Source of the DNA: Cherax quadricarinatus
Lineage: Eukaryota > Arthropoda > Malacostraca > Decapoda > Parastacidae
Length of the DNA: 64,000 nucleotides
Direction: 5' to 3'
Assembly (NCBI RefSeq): GCF_038502225.1
Contig: NW_027196893.1
Location: 1 to 64,000, forward strand
The notes under the pieces are model-generated. The model saw only the letters and a list, made by a program, of their open reading frames with translations, did no database searches and had not been told where the DNA came from. This document shows, piece after piece, positions 1 through 11,234 of the stretch (within the stretch, counting starts at the first letter, position 1; each line of letters starts with the position of its first letter). A program made the position numbers and the translations under genes.

Positions 1-245
1 TATGATCGAGTGTATAAATGGAAACAGGAATAAATAAAGGGGATGTAAATAGCGTATTGAAAATTTCCAGCCAAGACAGGACTCGCAATGGTTTCAAGTT
101 GGAAAATCTTGCAGATTCAGGAAGGATATAGAAAGTACCTTGGTTTGGTAATAGAGTTGTGGATGAGTGGAACAAACTCCTGGAGTGCCAGTTATTCAGG
201 ACTAAAACGTTATGTACTTTAAAATAGGTTAAATAAATACATGAT
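1..245 (+). mobile_element. LINE-A (CR1-like) 3'-end fragment, decayed
   Basis: Conceptual translation with frameshifts gives the C-terminal signature of this family's ORF2: EVYKWK, then a NGFKLE-like stretch, then WFGNRVVDEWNKL. It matches the same segment of the intact ORF2 ending at 4713 and the tail at 49682-50057. Several indels and stops break the frame, so it is a dead 5'-truncated copy. Confidence 0.8.
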
Positions 246-1000
246 GTTGGCAGACGTAGAGTGAGGACCCGATTAGCAGGGTATGTAGGTCAGCAATAGA
301 GATAATTAGAGGAAGGGTGGGAACCTGTTTCATGTGGCATCTTTGCCAAGGAGAGGAGTTGAATGAATGGTTGTCCAGAGCAATTGGTGTCAATTGCTGG
401 CTGACAAATAATTGTAAGGAAAATGTGGTAACATTCATTGACAACTGGGACCTCTTCTATGGCAGAAATGACATGTATGCCAGGATGGGGTCTACCTCTA
501 TCAAGGTGTGGGGTGGAGCACTGGCCAACGCAGTGAGGGAGCTGTTAGGTCTTTAACCTAGAATAGCGTTAGTGGTATGGTCTTGGCGGGAAAACTGTGA
601 AGTCGCAGGGTAGTAAATAAGGAGTACTAGGAGAACTAGTAACAGGAAAAAGATGTGGGATATTGGAAGCCAGGTATTAATTGACAAGGACAGTAATAGG
701 TTTAGTGAATAACAGAAATGAGCAAGAAGGGTAAAGAGAGGAGGGTCTTTAAATATTTATTACAATGTAAATAATGCAGTGCTAGGAATAAGATGGACAG
801 AGTTGAGACTAGATGCCGCAGTGCAGGTAACATAGATGTATTTGCCATTACTGAGACGTGGTTTAATTCAAAAGTCGGGACATGCCTTCTGCAGAATGTC
901 ACATTCAGGGATTTAAATTGTTCCAAGTAGATAGAAGTGTCAGAAAGGTGGGGTGGCATTGTATGTCCGAGATCGCTTGAACTGTTGTATAACAACGGGC
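246..1000 (+). pseudogene. LINE-A fragment: end of SGNH-esterase ORF1 plus start of ORF2
   Basis: Residues encoded at about 350-556 carry NEWLSRAIGVNCW and a DLFYGRNDMYAR stretch, the C-terminal half of an SGNH/GDSL-type hydrolase as found in ORF1 of CR1-group LINEs. The DGVHL segment expected to supply the catalytic His has decayed. From about 800 the start of ORF2 (endonuclease) follows with frameshifts: AGNIDVFAITETW, then ALYVRDRLNCC. The copy stops at the 371-bp array. It is non-functional. Confidence 0.75.
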
Positions 1001-1016
1001 TTCAAGATTCTCCTTT

Positions 1017-1068
1017 GTATGGACTGATGAAGCCACTGTGTGGCGAAACGTTTCCTCAATAAAGATAC
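1017..1068 (+). ncRNA. Hammerhead ribozyme motif, PLE/retrozyme type, copy 1
   Basis: Core CTGATGA (1024-1030) is followed by hairpin GCCAC-TGT-GTGGC and GAAAC (1045-1049), then GTTTCC. Stem I can form from GTATGGA (1017-1023) with TCC and, after a bulge, ATAC (1065-1068). Helix III is only the ACGT palindrome, as expected for dimeric minimal type I ribozymes of Penelope-like elements. One extra A separates the core from stem II. Activity is not shown by sequence alone. Confidence 0.72.
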
Positions 1069-1387
1069 CCAAGAGTTGCACATGTGTCTAATTTATCAAC
1101 ATGTCGGTTCTCTGAACTATTCATCTACAAACCTGTCAGACACTGCAACTTCTTGGGATCTTAATACTTGGGAATTCTTCGCTTGCCTAATTCTTGGGCA
1201 CGACCTACTTCAACATTGAACAAATGTTACACGACCTATGACTGCTGCACCTCTCCTGCCAACGGTTTATAAGCTCCTTCTCAGCACGTATGCCGTATTC
1301 TATTCAAGATTGATGGACTGACCACATCGACTCAAGGTTGAGGGACTGATTACCTCATTCTCCTCCTGTTCTTCAAGATTCTCCTTT

Positions 1388-1439
1388 GTATGGACTGATG
1401 AAGCCACTGTGTGGCGAAACGTTTCCTCAATAAAGATAC
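1388..1439 (+). ncRNA. Hammerhead ribozyme motif, copy 2
   Basis: Second monomer of the 371-bp array. Core CTGATGA is at 1395-1401, with the same stem II, GAAAC and stem I partners as copy 1. Confidence 0.72.
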
Positions 1440-1758
1440 CCAAGAGTTGCACATGTGTCTAATTTATCAACATGTCGGTTCTCTGAACCATTCATCTACA
1501 AACCTGTCAGACACTGCAACTTCTTGGGATCTTAATACTTGGGAATTCTTCGCTTGCCTAATTCTTGGGCACGACCTACTTCAACATTGAACAAATGTTA
1601 CACGACCTATGACTGCTGCACCTCTCCTGCCAACGGTTTATAAGCTCCTTCTCAGCACGTATGCCGTATTCTATTCAAGATTGATGGACTGACCACATCG
1701 ACTCAAGGTTGAGGGACTGATTACCTCATTCTCCTCCTGTTCTTCAAGATTCTCCTTT

Positions 1759-1810
1759 GTATGGACTGATGAAGCCACTGTGTGGCGAAACGTTTCCTCA
1801 ATAAAGATAC
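1759..1810 (+). ncRNA. Hammerhead ribozyme motif, copy 3
   Basis: Third, partial monomer of the array. Core CTGATGA is at 1766-1772 and all conserved positions are kept. Cleavage at the three sites would release 371-nt units. Confidence 0.72.
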
Positions 1811-2001
1811 CCAAGAGTTGCACATGTGTCTAATTTATCAACATGTCGGTTCTCTGAACCATTCATCTACAAACCTGTCAGACACTGCAACTTCTTGGGA
1901 TCTTAATACTTGGGAATTCTTCGCTTGCCTAATTCTTGGGCACGACCTACTTCAACATTGAACAAATGTTACACGACCTATGACTGCTGCACCTCTCCTG
2001 C

Positions 2002-4867
2002 GAGTTGAGACTAGTTGCTAGTGCAGGTAACATAGATGTATTTGCCATTACTGAGACGTGGTTTAATTCAAAAAGTCGGGACATGCCTGCAGAATGTCAC
2101 ATTCAGGGTTTTAAATTGTTCCAAGTAGATAGAAGTATCGGGAAGGGGGGTAGGGTGGCATTGTATGTCCGAGATCGCTTGAACTGTTGCATAAAAACGG
2201 GTATTAAGTCTGAAGTAACACATACAGAGTCTGTTTGGATAGAATTTTCAGAGGGGCATGAAAAATTAATTTTAGGTGTGATATACCGTCCCCCAAATTT
2301 AGATAGGGACCAGGGGAGACTACTATGGGAGGAAATTGTTAGGGCCACAAGGCACGATAATGTAGTAATTCTAGGAGACTTTAACTTTAGTCATATTGAT
2401 TGGAATTTCTTGACTGGGAATTTAGAATCATACGATTTCTTAGAAGTAGTTCAGGATTGTTTTTTGAAGCAGTTTGTGACAGAACCTACAAGGGGTAATA
2501 ACCTGCTTGACTTAGTTCTGGCAAACAATGAATCCCTTGTTAATAATTTAGAAGTTTCAGAGGAACTGGGTGCTAGCGACCACAAATCAATTACATTTAG
2601 AATTGAATGGAAGTATGATAGTAGGGATAACTCAGTAACAGTCCCAGATTTTCGCTTAGCAGATTACGATGGGCTTAGAGAACACTTATCATCTGTTGAC
2701 TGGGGTAACGAAGAGAGCTATCAATATGACAGTTTTCTGAACACAATACATGCTGCTCAAAGAACGTTTATCCCTTATAAGGAAATTAGATCAAATAGAA
2801 ATGACCCAAAATGGATGAATAATAGGCTGAAATATCTACTAGGGCATAAGAAAGGAATTTATAGGCGTATCAAAAGAGGCGAGGGTCATCTTATGAATCA
2901 GTATATTGACATTAAGAGGGACATTAAAAAGGGGATAAGAAAAGCTAAAAGGGACTATGAAATTAAAGTTGCTAGGGATTCTAAAACTAACCCAAAAAGT
3001 TTTTTCCAGGTATATAGAACAAAAGTCAGAGATAAGATAGGTCCCCTTAAAAATAACTATGGGCATCTTACTGACAAAGAGAATGAAATGTGCTCGATTT
3101 TAAATAATTATTTTCTCTCGGTTTTTACACAGGAAGACACTAATAATATTCCGGTAATTAATTTTTATAGTGGATCAGAAGAAGATAAATTATGTAACAT
3201 CACAGTCACTAGTGAAATGGTTGTGAAGCAGATAGACCGACTGAAGCAAAATAAGTCACCGGGTCCTGATGAGGTTTTTTCAAGGGTTCTTAAGGAATGC
3301 AAAATGGAAGTCTGTGAACCATTAACTAATATTTTTAATTTATCTCTTCAAACAGGTGTAGTGTCTGATATGTGGAAGATGGCTAATGTAATTCCTATTT
3401 TTAAAACAGGGGACAAGTCGTTACCGTCAAATTACCGCCCAATAAGCCTGACCTCAATTGTAGGCAAATTACTAGAGTCAATTATAGCTGAGATTATAAG
3501 AAGCCATCTCGATAAGCATAGCTTGATTAATGATACTCAGCATGGATTCACAAGAGGCCGGTCTTGTCTAACTAATTTATTAACTTTCTTCAGTAAAGCT
3601 TTTGAGGCTGTTGACCACGATAAAGAATTTGATATTGTTTACTTAGATTTTAGTAAGGCATTTGATAGAGTTCCGCACCAAAGACTGTTGAAGAAAGTAG
3701 CAGCTCATGGCATTGGGGGAAGGGTGCTCTCGTGGATCGAATCATGGCTCACAGACAGGAAGCAGAGAGTGTCCATAAATGGGGTTAAATCCGAGTGGGG
3801 ATCAGTAACAAGTGGCGTTCCACAGGGATCAGTCTTGGGCCCGTTGTTGTTTATAATATATATCAATGATCTTGATGAAGGAATTACTAGTGATATGAGC
3901 AAATTCGCCGATGACACGAAGATAGGTAGGATAATTGATTCAAACGTAGATGTTAGGGAACTTCAGGAGGATTTAGACAAACTCTACTCTTGGTCAGAAA
4001 AGTGGCAGATGCAGTTCAATGTAGATAAATGCAAGGTTCTGAAGCTCGGGAGTGTCCATAACCCTAGCACTTATAAGTTAAATAATGTAGAACTTAGCCA
4101 TACAGATTGCGAAAAGGACTTGGGGGTTATGGTAAGCAGCAACCTTAAACCAAGACAGCAATGCCTAAGCGTACGTAATAAGGCAAATAGATTACTGGGA
4201 TTTATATCAAGAAGTGTAAGCAACAGAAGTCCAGAGGTCATACTGCAGCTTTATACATCATTAGTAAGGCCTCACCTAGATTATGCAGCTCAATTCTGGT
4301 CTCCATATTACAGAATGGACATAAATTCGTTAGAAAACATTCAGCGTAGGATGACTAAATTAATACATAGCATTAGAAATCTTCCTTATGAAGAAAGATT
4401 GAAGACTCTTAAGTTACATTCACTTGTTAGACGAAGAATGAGGGGAGACCTGATCGAAGTGTATAAGTGGAAGATAGGTATTAATAAAGGGGATATTAAC
4501 AAGGTCTTGAGGATATCTCTCCAAGAGAGAACCCGCAGTAATGGATTTAAATTAGATAAGTTTAGATTTAGAAAGGACATAGGAAAGTATTGGTTTGGAA
4601 ATAGGGTAGTTGATGAGTGGAACAGTCTACCTAGTTGGGTTATTGAGGCTAGGACTTTGGGTAGTTTCAAATTTAGGTTGGATAAGTACATGAGTGGGAG
4701 GGGTTGGATTTGAGTGGGACTTGCACATCGGAGCTTGTTTCTTGGGTGGCATTGAAAATTGGGTTGGTCAAATGTTTGTTAGTGGGATGAATTGTAAAGG
4801 ACCTGCCTAGTATGGGCCAACAGGCCTGCTGCAGTGTTCCTCCTTTCTTATGTTCTTATGTTCTTAT
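2002..4867 (+). mobile_element. LINE-A (CR1-like) copy, slightly 5'-truncated
   Basis: Begins at the ELRL..SAGNID point of ORF2, runs through the whole RT and a 150-bp 3' UTR, and ends in (TTCTTATG)n at about 4850-4867. A simple-repeat tail rather than poly(A) is typical of CR1-group LINEs. Upstream it abuts the 371-bp hammerhead array. Downstream it abuts an inverted copy of itself. Confidence 0.88.
2005..4713 (+). CDS. LINE-A ORF2: APE endonuclease and reverse transcriptase
   Basis: 902 open codons. The apurinic-type endonuclease is at residues about 1-215, with AITETW, GDFNFSHIDW and SDHKSITF motifs. A basic linker follows. The reverse transcriptase is at about 400-700, with [33 protein letters not shown] and the FADD catalytic box. 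The C-terminal thumb and family-specific region ends near KYMSGRGW. The protein would nick the target and reverse-transcribe the element RNA. The first 25-30 residues of the usual ORF2 are missing because the copy is truncated, so the first ATG here is not the natural start. There is no frameshift, which suggests a young copy. CR1 clade is my best assignment, from the ORF1 esterase of sister copies and the tail. Confidence 0.85.
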   Translation: MRLVASAGNIDVFAITETWFNSKSRDMPAECHIQGFKLFQVDRSIGKGGRVALYVRDRLNCCIKTGIKSEVTHTESVWIEFSEGHEKLILGVIYRPPNLDRDQGRLLWEEIVRATRHDNVVILGDFNFSHIDWNFLTGNLESYDFLEVVQDCFLKQFVTEPTRGNNLLDLVLANNESLVNNLEVSEELGASDHKSITFRIEWKYDSRDNSVTVPDFRLADYDGLREHLSSVDWGNEESYQYDSFLNTIHAAQRTFIPYKEIRSNRNDPKWMNNRLKYLLGHKKGIYRRIKRGEGHLMNQYIDIKRDIKKGIRKAKRDYEIKVARDSKTNPKSFFQVYRTKVRDKIGPLKNNYGHLTDKENEMCSILNNYFLSVFTQEDTNNIPVINFYSGSEEDKLCNITVTSEMVVKQIDRLKQNKSPGPDEVFSRVLKECKMEVCEPLTNIFNLSLQTGVVSDMWKMANVIPIFKTGDKSLPSNYRPISLTSIVGKLLESIIAEIIRSHLDKHSLINDTQHGFTRGRSCLTNLLTFFSKAFEAVDHDKEFDIVYLDFSKAFDRVPHQRLLKKVAAHGIGGRVLSWIESWLTDRKQRVSINGVKSEWGSVTSGVPQGSVLGPLLFIIYINDLDEGITSDMSKFADDTKIGRIIDSNVDVRELQEDLDKLYSWSEKWQMQFNVDKCKVLKLGSVHNPSTYKLNNVELSHTDCEKDLGVMVSSNLKPRQQCLSVRNKANRLLGFISRSVSNRSPEVILQLYTSLVRPHLDYAAQFWSPYYRMDINSLENIQRRMTKLIHSIRNLPYEERLKTLKLHSLVRRRMRGDLIEVYKWKIGINKGDINKVLRISLQERTRSNGFKLDKFRFRKDIGKYWFGNRVVDEWNSLPSWVIEARTLGSFKFRLDKYMSGRGWI

Positions 4868-7090
4868 GATGTATAAAGCTGCAGTATGACCTCTGGACTT
4901 CTGTTGCTTACACTTCTTGATATAAATCCCAGTAATCTATTTGCCTTATTACGTACGCTTAGGCATTGCTGTCTTGGTTTAAGGTTGCTGCTTACCATAA
5001 CCCCCAAGTCCTTTTCGCAATCTGTATGGCTAAGTTCTACATTATTTAACTTATAAGTGCTAGGGTTATGGACACTCCCGAGCTTCAGAACCTTGCATTT
5101 ATCTACATTGAACTGCATCTGCCACTTTTCTGACCAAGATTGAGTTTGTCTAAATCCTCCTGAAGTTCCTTAACATCTACGTTTGATTCAATTATCCTAC
5201 CTATCTTCGTGTCATCGGCGAATTTGCTCATATCACTAGTAATTCCTTCATCAAGATCATTGATATATATTATAAACAACAACGGGCCCAAGACTGATCC
5301 CTGTGGAACGCCACTTGTTACTGATCCCCACTCGGATTTAACCCCATTTATGGACACTCTCTGCTTCCTGTCTGTGAGCCATGATTCGATCCACGAGAGC
5401 ACTTTTCCCCCAATGCCATGAGCTGCTACTTTCTTCAACAGTCTTTGGTGCGGAACTCTATCAAATGCCTTACTAAAATCTAAGTAAATAATATCAAATT
5501 CTTTATCGTGGTCAACAGCCTCAAAAGCTTTACTGAAGAAAGTTAATAAATTAGTTAGACAAGACCGGCCTCTTGTGAATCCATGCTGAGTATCATTAAT
5601 CAAGCTATGCTTATCGAGATGGCTTCTTATAATCTCAGCTATAATTGACTCTAGTAATTTGCCTACAATTGAGGTCAGGCTTATTGGGCGGTAATTTGAC
5701 GGTAACGACTTGTCCCCTGTTTTAAAAATAGGAATTACATTAGCCATCTTCCACATATCAGACACTACACCTGTTTGAAGAGATAAATTAAAAATATTAG
5801 TTAATGGTTCACAGACTTCCATTTTGCATTCCTTAAGAACCCTTGAAAAAACCTCATCAGGACCCGGTGACTTATTTTGCTTCAGTCGGTCTATCTGCTT
5901 CACAACCATTTCACTAGTGACTGTGATGTTACATAATTTATCTTCTTCTGGCCCACTATAAAAATTAATTACCGGAATATTATTAGTGTCTTCCTGTGTA
6001 AAAACCGAGAGAAAATAATTATTTAAAATCGAGCACATTTCATTCTCTTTGTCAGTAAGATGCCCATAGTTATTTTTAAGGGGACCTATCTTATCTCTGA
6101 CTTTTGTTCTATAGACCTGGAAAAAACTTTTTGGGTTAGTTTTAGAATCCCTAGCAACTTTAATTTCATAGTCCCTTTTAGCTTTTCTTATCCCCTTTTT
6201 AATGTCCCTCTTAATGTCAATATACTGATTCATAAGATGACCCTCGCCTCTTTTGATACGCCTATAAATTCCTTTCTTATGCCCTAGTAGATATTTCAGC
6301 CTATTATTCATCCATTTTGGGTCATTTCTATTTGATCTAATTTCTTTATAAGGGATAAACGTTCTTTGAGCAGCATGTATTGTGTTCAGAAAACTGTCAT
6401 ATTGATAGCTCTCTTCGTTACCCCAGTCAACAGATGATAAGTGTTCTCTAAGCCCATCGTAATCTGCTAAGCGAAAATCTGGGACTGTTACTGAGTTATC
6501 CCTACTATCATACTTCCATTCAATGCTAAATGTAATTGATTTGTGGTCGCTAGCACCCAGTTCCTCTGAAACTTCTAAATTATTAACAAGGGATTCATTG
6601 TTTGCCAGAACTAAGTCAAGCAGGTTATTACCCCTTGTAGGTTCTGTCACAAACTGCTTCAAAAAACAATCCTGAACTACTTCTAAGAAGTCGTATGATT
6701 CTAAATTCCCAGTCTAAATTCCCAAGTCTCCTAGAATTACTACATTATCGTGCCTTGTGGCCCTAACAATTTCCTCCCATAGTAGTCTCCCCTGGTCCCT
6801 ATCTAAATTTGGGGGACGGTATATCACACCTAAAATTAATTTTTCATGCCCCTCTGAAAATTCTATCCAAACAGACTCTGTATGTGTTACTTCAGACTTA
6901 ATACCCGTTTTTATGCAACAGTTCAAGCGATCTCGGACATACAATGCCACCCCACCCCCCTTCCCGACACTTCTATCTACTTGGAACAATTTAAAACCCT
7001 GAATGTGACATTCTGCAGGCATGTCCCGACTTTTTTAATTAAACCACGTCTCAGTAATGGCAAATACATCTATGTTACCTGCACCTTCAA
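4868..7090 (-). pseudogene. LINE-A inverted copy (ORF2, broken)
   Basis: On the minus strand this repeats the ORF2 of 2005-4300 at about 99% protein identity. It runs from AGNIDVF near 7085 down to LQLYTS at 4868, where it abuts the (TTCTTATG)n tail of the plus copy. A small deletion/frameshift near 6670-6715 splits the endonuclease (GDLGI, then KQFVTEPT), and a second near 5135 breaks the RT after the FADD box. It ends inside the RT, with no 3' UTR. It is non-coding as it stands. With 2002-4300 it makes a near-perfect 2.2-kb inverted repeat. Confidence 0.85.
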
Positions 7091-7150
7091 TTAAACTTTA
7101 CTGACTTAAGACTCAGGGAGATGGACACAAGTCAGTCCATCTATCATCAT

Positions 7151-7225
7151 TCTATCATGCAGGAGGAGCCACATGTCTATCATGCAAGAGGAGCCACATG
7201 TCTATCATGCAGGAGGAGCCACATG
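7151..7225 (+). repeat. 25-bp tandem repeat, 3 copies
   Basis: The unit tctatcatgcaggaggagcc plus acatg occurs at 7151, 7176 and 7201 with one substitution. A partial unit continues to about 7232. Confidence 0.9.
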
Positions 7226-7447
7226 TCCATGGTGCATCCAACAAAATAAGCAGACTCTTGGATGTCACTACCGCCCGGCTCCGGCTGGGTTACAAGTATC
7301 TTTGGCAGGTTAAATCACCACCACCAGATGTAGACCAAACGAAATGTAAACTTTGCCAGATGGACTATTGTCACACCCTGCGTCAATATGTACTGGAGTG
7401 CGATAAAATTAATGAATCCAGAAACAACTCGCTCGGAAATATTCAAT
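7226..7447 (+). pseudogene. Retroelement C-terminal zinc-motif fragment
   Basis: Short open stretch with TTARLRLGYKYLWQ, then CKLCQMDYCHTLRQYVLEC. This Cys/His pattern after an RLR..Y.. segment is seen at the C-terminus of some non-LTR polyproteins, downstream of the RT/RNase H part. No RT is attached here. I cannot name the family. Confidence 0.45.
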
Positions 7448-7532
7448 AAATGGCAAAGTATTTTAACCACAGTGTTATATTACAAACCACTCTAGAAAAA
7501 TACCCTGACTTTGTTCACTGTAAATAAAGCAT

Positions 7533-10250
7533 TACCCGTGTGTGTACTCACCTAATTGTACTAACCTAATTGTGGTTGCAGGGGTCGAGATTCATCTCCT
7601 GGCCCTGCCTCTTCACCGACCACTACTAGGTCCTCTCTCCTCCTGCTCCATGAGCTTAACCATACCTCGTCTTAAAACTATGTATAGTTCCTGCCTCCAC
7701 TACATCGCTTGCCAGACTATTCCACTTCCTAACTACTCAATGACTGAAGAAATACTTCCTAACATCCCTTTGACTCATCTGAGTCTTCAGCTTCCAATTG
7801 TGACCCCTTGTTTCTGTGTCCATCTCTAGAACATCCTGTCTCTGTCCACCTTGTCTATTCCATGCAGTATTTTGTATGTCGTTATCATGTCTCTCATGAC
7901 CCTCCTGTCCTCCAGTGTTGTCAGACCGATTTCTCTTAACCTTTCTTCGTAGGACGTTCCCCTGAGCTCCGGAACTAGCCTTGTTGCAAACCTTTGTACT
8001 TTCTCTAATTTCTTGACGTGCTTGGCCAGGTGTGGGTTCGAAACTGGTGCTGCATATTCTAGTATGGGCCTGACGTATACAGTGTACGGTGTCTTGAACG
8101 ATTCCTTACTAAGGTATCGGAACGCTATTCTCAGGTTTGGTAGGCGCCCATATGCTGCAGCAGTTATCTGGTTGATGTGTGCCTCCGGAGACGTGCTCGG
8201 TGTTATGGTCTCCCCAAGATCTTTCTAATTGAGTGAGGTTTGCAGTCTTTGTCTACCTAGCCTATACTCTGTATGCGGTCTTCTTTGCCCTTCCCCAGTC
8301 TTCATGACTTTGCATTTGGCAGGGTTGAATTCGAGAAGCCAGTTGCTGGACCATGTGTCCAGCCTGTTCAGATCTCTTTGTAGTCCTGCCTGATCCTCAT
8401 CTGATTAAATTCTTCTCATTAACTTCACATCATCTGCGAACAAGGACACTTCAGAGTCTATGCCTTCCATCATGTCATTCACATATATCAAAAATAGCAC
8501 TGACCCCTGTAGGACTGACCCCTGTAGGACCCCGCTCGTCACAGGCGCCCACTGTGACATCTCATCACGTACCATGACTCGTTGTTGCCTCCCTGTCAGG
8601 TATTCTCTGATCCATTGCAGTGCCCTTCCTGTTATATGCGCCTGGTCCTCCAGCTTCTGCACTAATCTCCTGTGAGAAACTGTGTCGAAGGCCTTCCTGG
8701 AGTCCAGGAAAATGCAATCAACCCATCCTTCTCTCTCGTGTCTTACTTCTGTTACTTTGTCATAGAACTCCAGAAGGTTTGTGACACAGGATTTTCCTTC
8801 CATGAATCCCTGCTGGTTATCGTTTATAATCTTGTTCCGTTCCAGGTGTTCCGTCACTCTCCTCCTGATACTCTTCTCCATGACTTTTCATACTATACAC
8901 GTCAGAAACACTGGTCTTTAGTTTAGTGCCTCGTTTCTGTCTCCTTTCTTAAAAATGGGGACTACATTGGCCGCCTTCCATACCTCAGATAGTTGCCCAG
9001 TTTCAAGGGATGTATTGAAGATTGTGATTAGTGGCACGCACAGCTTCTCTGCTCCTTCTCTAAGGACCCACAGGGAAATGTTGTCCAGACCCATCGCCTT
9101 TGAGGTATCAAGGTCACTTAGCAGCTTCTGCACCTTCTCCTCCTCCGTTGTTTGTATGTCATCCAACACTTGATGGTATATTCCCTGTTGGTGTACCCCT
9201 CCGTGCTGTCTTCCCAGAGCCCTTCCTGTCTCTACTGTAAATATTTCCTTAAATCTCATGCTGAGTTCTTCACATACCTCGTGATCGTTACTTGTGAGTT
9301 CCCCACCTTCTTTCCTCAGCCTGATCACCTGGTCTTTGACTGTTGTCTTTCTCCTGATGTGGCTGTACTGCAGTTTCGGGTCAGACTTGACTTTCGGTGC
9401 TATGTTAATTTCATGCTGTCGCTGGGCCTCCCTCCTTACCTGTGCATACTCGTTCCTGGCTCTGCGACTAATCTCCATATTTTCCTGTGTTCTTCGCCTT
9501 CTGCACTTCTTCCATTCTCTATTGCACTTAGTTTTTGCCTCCTTACACCGTCGGGTAAACCAGGGGCTCGTTCTTGTCTTCTCATTATTTCTGTTGCCCA
9601 TGGGAATAAGCCTTTCCTTGCATTCTGTTGTTACATATTCCATCATTTCGTTTACCGACTTTCCTGCCAGTTCTCTGGCCCACTGAACCTCCTGCAGGAA
9701 GTTTCTCAAACCTATGTAGTCCCCCCTTTTATAGTCTGGCTTTTCCCATTCAACTCCTGTTACCCTCTCCACTTGTAACTCTACTATGTATTCAAAGCAC
9801 AGAACCATGTGGTCACTAGCTCCTAGGGGCCTCTCACATCTGATGTCCTCAATGTCAGAACTGCTCAGGGTGAACACAAGGTCCAGTCTTGCTGGTTCAT
9901 CCTCCCCTCCTTCTCTGGTAGTATCCTTAACATGTTGATGCATGAAGTTTTCCAGTACCACATCCATCATCTTGGCTCTCCATGTTTCGGGACCCCGTAA
10001 GGTTCCAGGTTTTCCCAATCGATCTCCCTGTGCTCTGCTCTGGTGAGCTCTTCTTGCCACCTCAGCCAGTGTGTCCCCATTGCTCTGTTGCTCTTTTCAT
10101 ATTCCTCTCTTGGCTTCCTGCAGTTCTGTAGTGGATTATACATCACTGCAAAGACTACCTTGTGCTCCCCAGACTGAAGTGTGCCTACTATGTATTCTCT
10201 TTCTCCAATCTCCTCCATGTCTCCCATTTCCTCAAATTTCCAGCGTTTTT
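7533..10250 (-). pseudogene. LINE-C (CR1-like) copy 1, long but broken
   Basis: Read on the minus strand. Endonuclease remnants lie at 9967-10227 (VVFAVMYNPL..). The endonuclease C-terminus, basic linker and RT start are open at 8918-10060 (LGASDHMVL, FKKGDRNEALN). The RT core is open at 8405-8881 (QQGFMEGKSCVTNLLEFYDK, FLDSRKAFDTVSH, FADDVKLM). The rest of the RT and the 3' UTR down to 7533 are only detectable by similarity. The frame breaks near 8900 and 8400. The GVPQGSVL box is partly duplicated (LQGSVLQGSV). The 3' terminus is GGTGAGTACACACAC. Confidence 0.8.
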
Positions 10251-10255
10251 TATGA

Positions 10256-11234
10256 GCTGTGTGTGTATGTGTGTGTGTGTACTCACCTAGTTGTACTCAC
10301 CTAGTTGAGGTTGCAGGGGTCGAGTCCCAGCTCATGGCCCCGCCTCTTCACTGATCGCTACTAGGTCACTCTCCCTGAACCGTGAGCTTTATCATACCTC
10401 TGCTTAAAGCTATGTATGGATCCTGACTCCACTACATCGCTTTCCAAACTATTCCACTTGCTGACTACTCTGTGGCTGAAGAAATACTTCCTAATATCCC
10501 TGTGATTCATCTGTCTTCAACTTCCAACTGTGTCCCCTTGTTCCTGTGTCCCATCTCTGGAACATCCTGTCTTTGTCTACCTTGTCAATTCCTCTCAGTA
10601 TTTTGTATGTCGTTATCATGTCCCCCCTATCTCTCCTGTCCTCCAGTGTCGTCAGGTTGATTTCCCTTAACCTCTCCTCGAATGACATACTTTTTAGCTC
10701 TGGGACTAGTCTTGTTGCAAACCTTTGCACTTTCTCTAGTTTCTTTACGTGCTTGGCTAGGTGTGGGTTCCAAACTGGTGCCGCATACTCCAATATGGGC
10801 CTAACGTACACGGTGTACAGGGTCCTGAACGATTCTTTATTAAGATGTCGGAATGCTGTTCTAAGGTTAGCTAGGCGCCCATGTGCTGCAGCAGTTATTT
10901 GGTTGATGTGCGCTTCAGGAGATGTGCCTGGTGTTATACTCACCCCAAGATCTTTTTCCTTGAGTGAGGTTTGTAGTCTCTGGCCCCCTAGACTGTACTC
11001 CGTCTGCAGTCTTCTTTGCCCTTCCCCAATCTTCATGACTTTGCACTTGGTGGGGTTAAACTCCAGTAGCCAATTGCTGGACCAGGTCTGCAGCCTGTCC
11101 AGATCCCTTTGTAGTTCTGCCTGGTCTTCGATCGAGTGAATTCTTCTCCATCACCTTCACGTCATCTGCAAACAGGAACACCTCGTAGTCTATTCCTTCC
11201 GTCATGTCGTTCACATGTGTCTGTGAGTACACGC
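10256..11234 (-). pseudogene. LINE-C copy 2, 5'-truncated
   Basis: Holds the RT C-terminal half, open at 10491-11036: KEKDLGVSITPG, ILEYAAPVWNPHL, EKVQRFATRLVPELK. A FADDVKVM remnant lies near 11180. Its 3' tail (the 10256-10281 GT tract in this orientation) abuts LINE-C copy 1. Confidence 0.8.

Larger units (their letters stand above)
1001..2001 (+). repeat. 371-bp tandem array (about 2.7 copies) carrying hammerhead motifs
   Basis: The segment starting ttcaagattctcc at 1001 recurs at 1372 and 1743, an exact 371-bp period, and the copies are almost identical. The third copy breaks off near 2001, where LINE-A sequence starts. Each monomer holds one CTGATGA-hairpin-GAAAC motif followed by AATAAA. 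The rest of the monomer reappears, partly inverted, in the mobile units at 50814-51393 and 54441-54665. This resembles a pLTR or retrozyme tandem. LINE-A fragments lie on both sides. Confidence 0.85.

Noticed and set aside
7151..7225. Possible CRISPR-like repeats
   Set aside because: Direct 25-mers with no spacers, in eukaryotic transposon-rich DNA.
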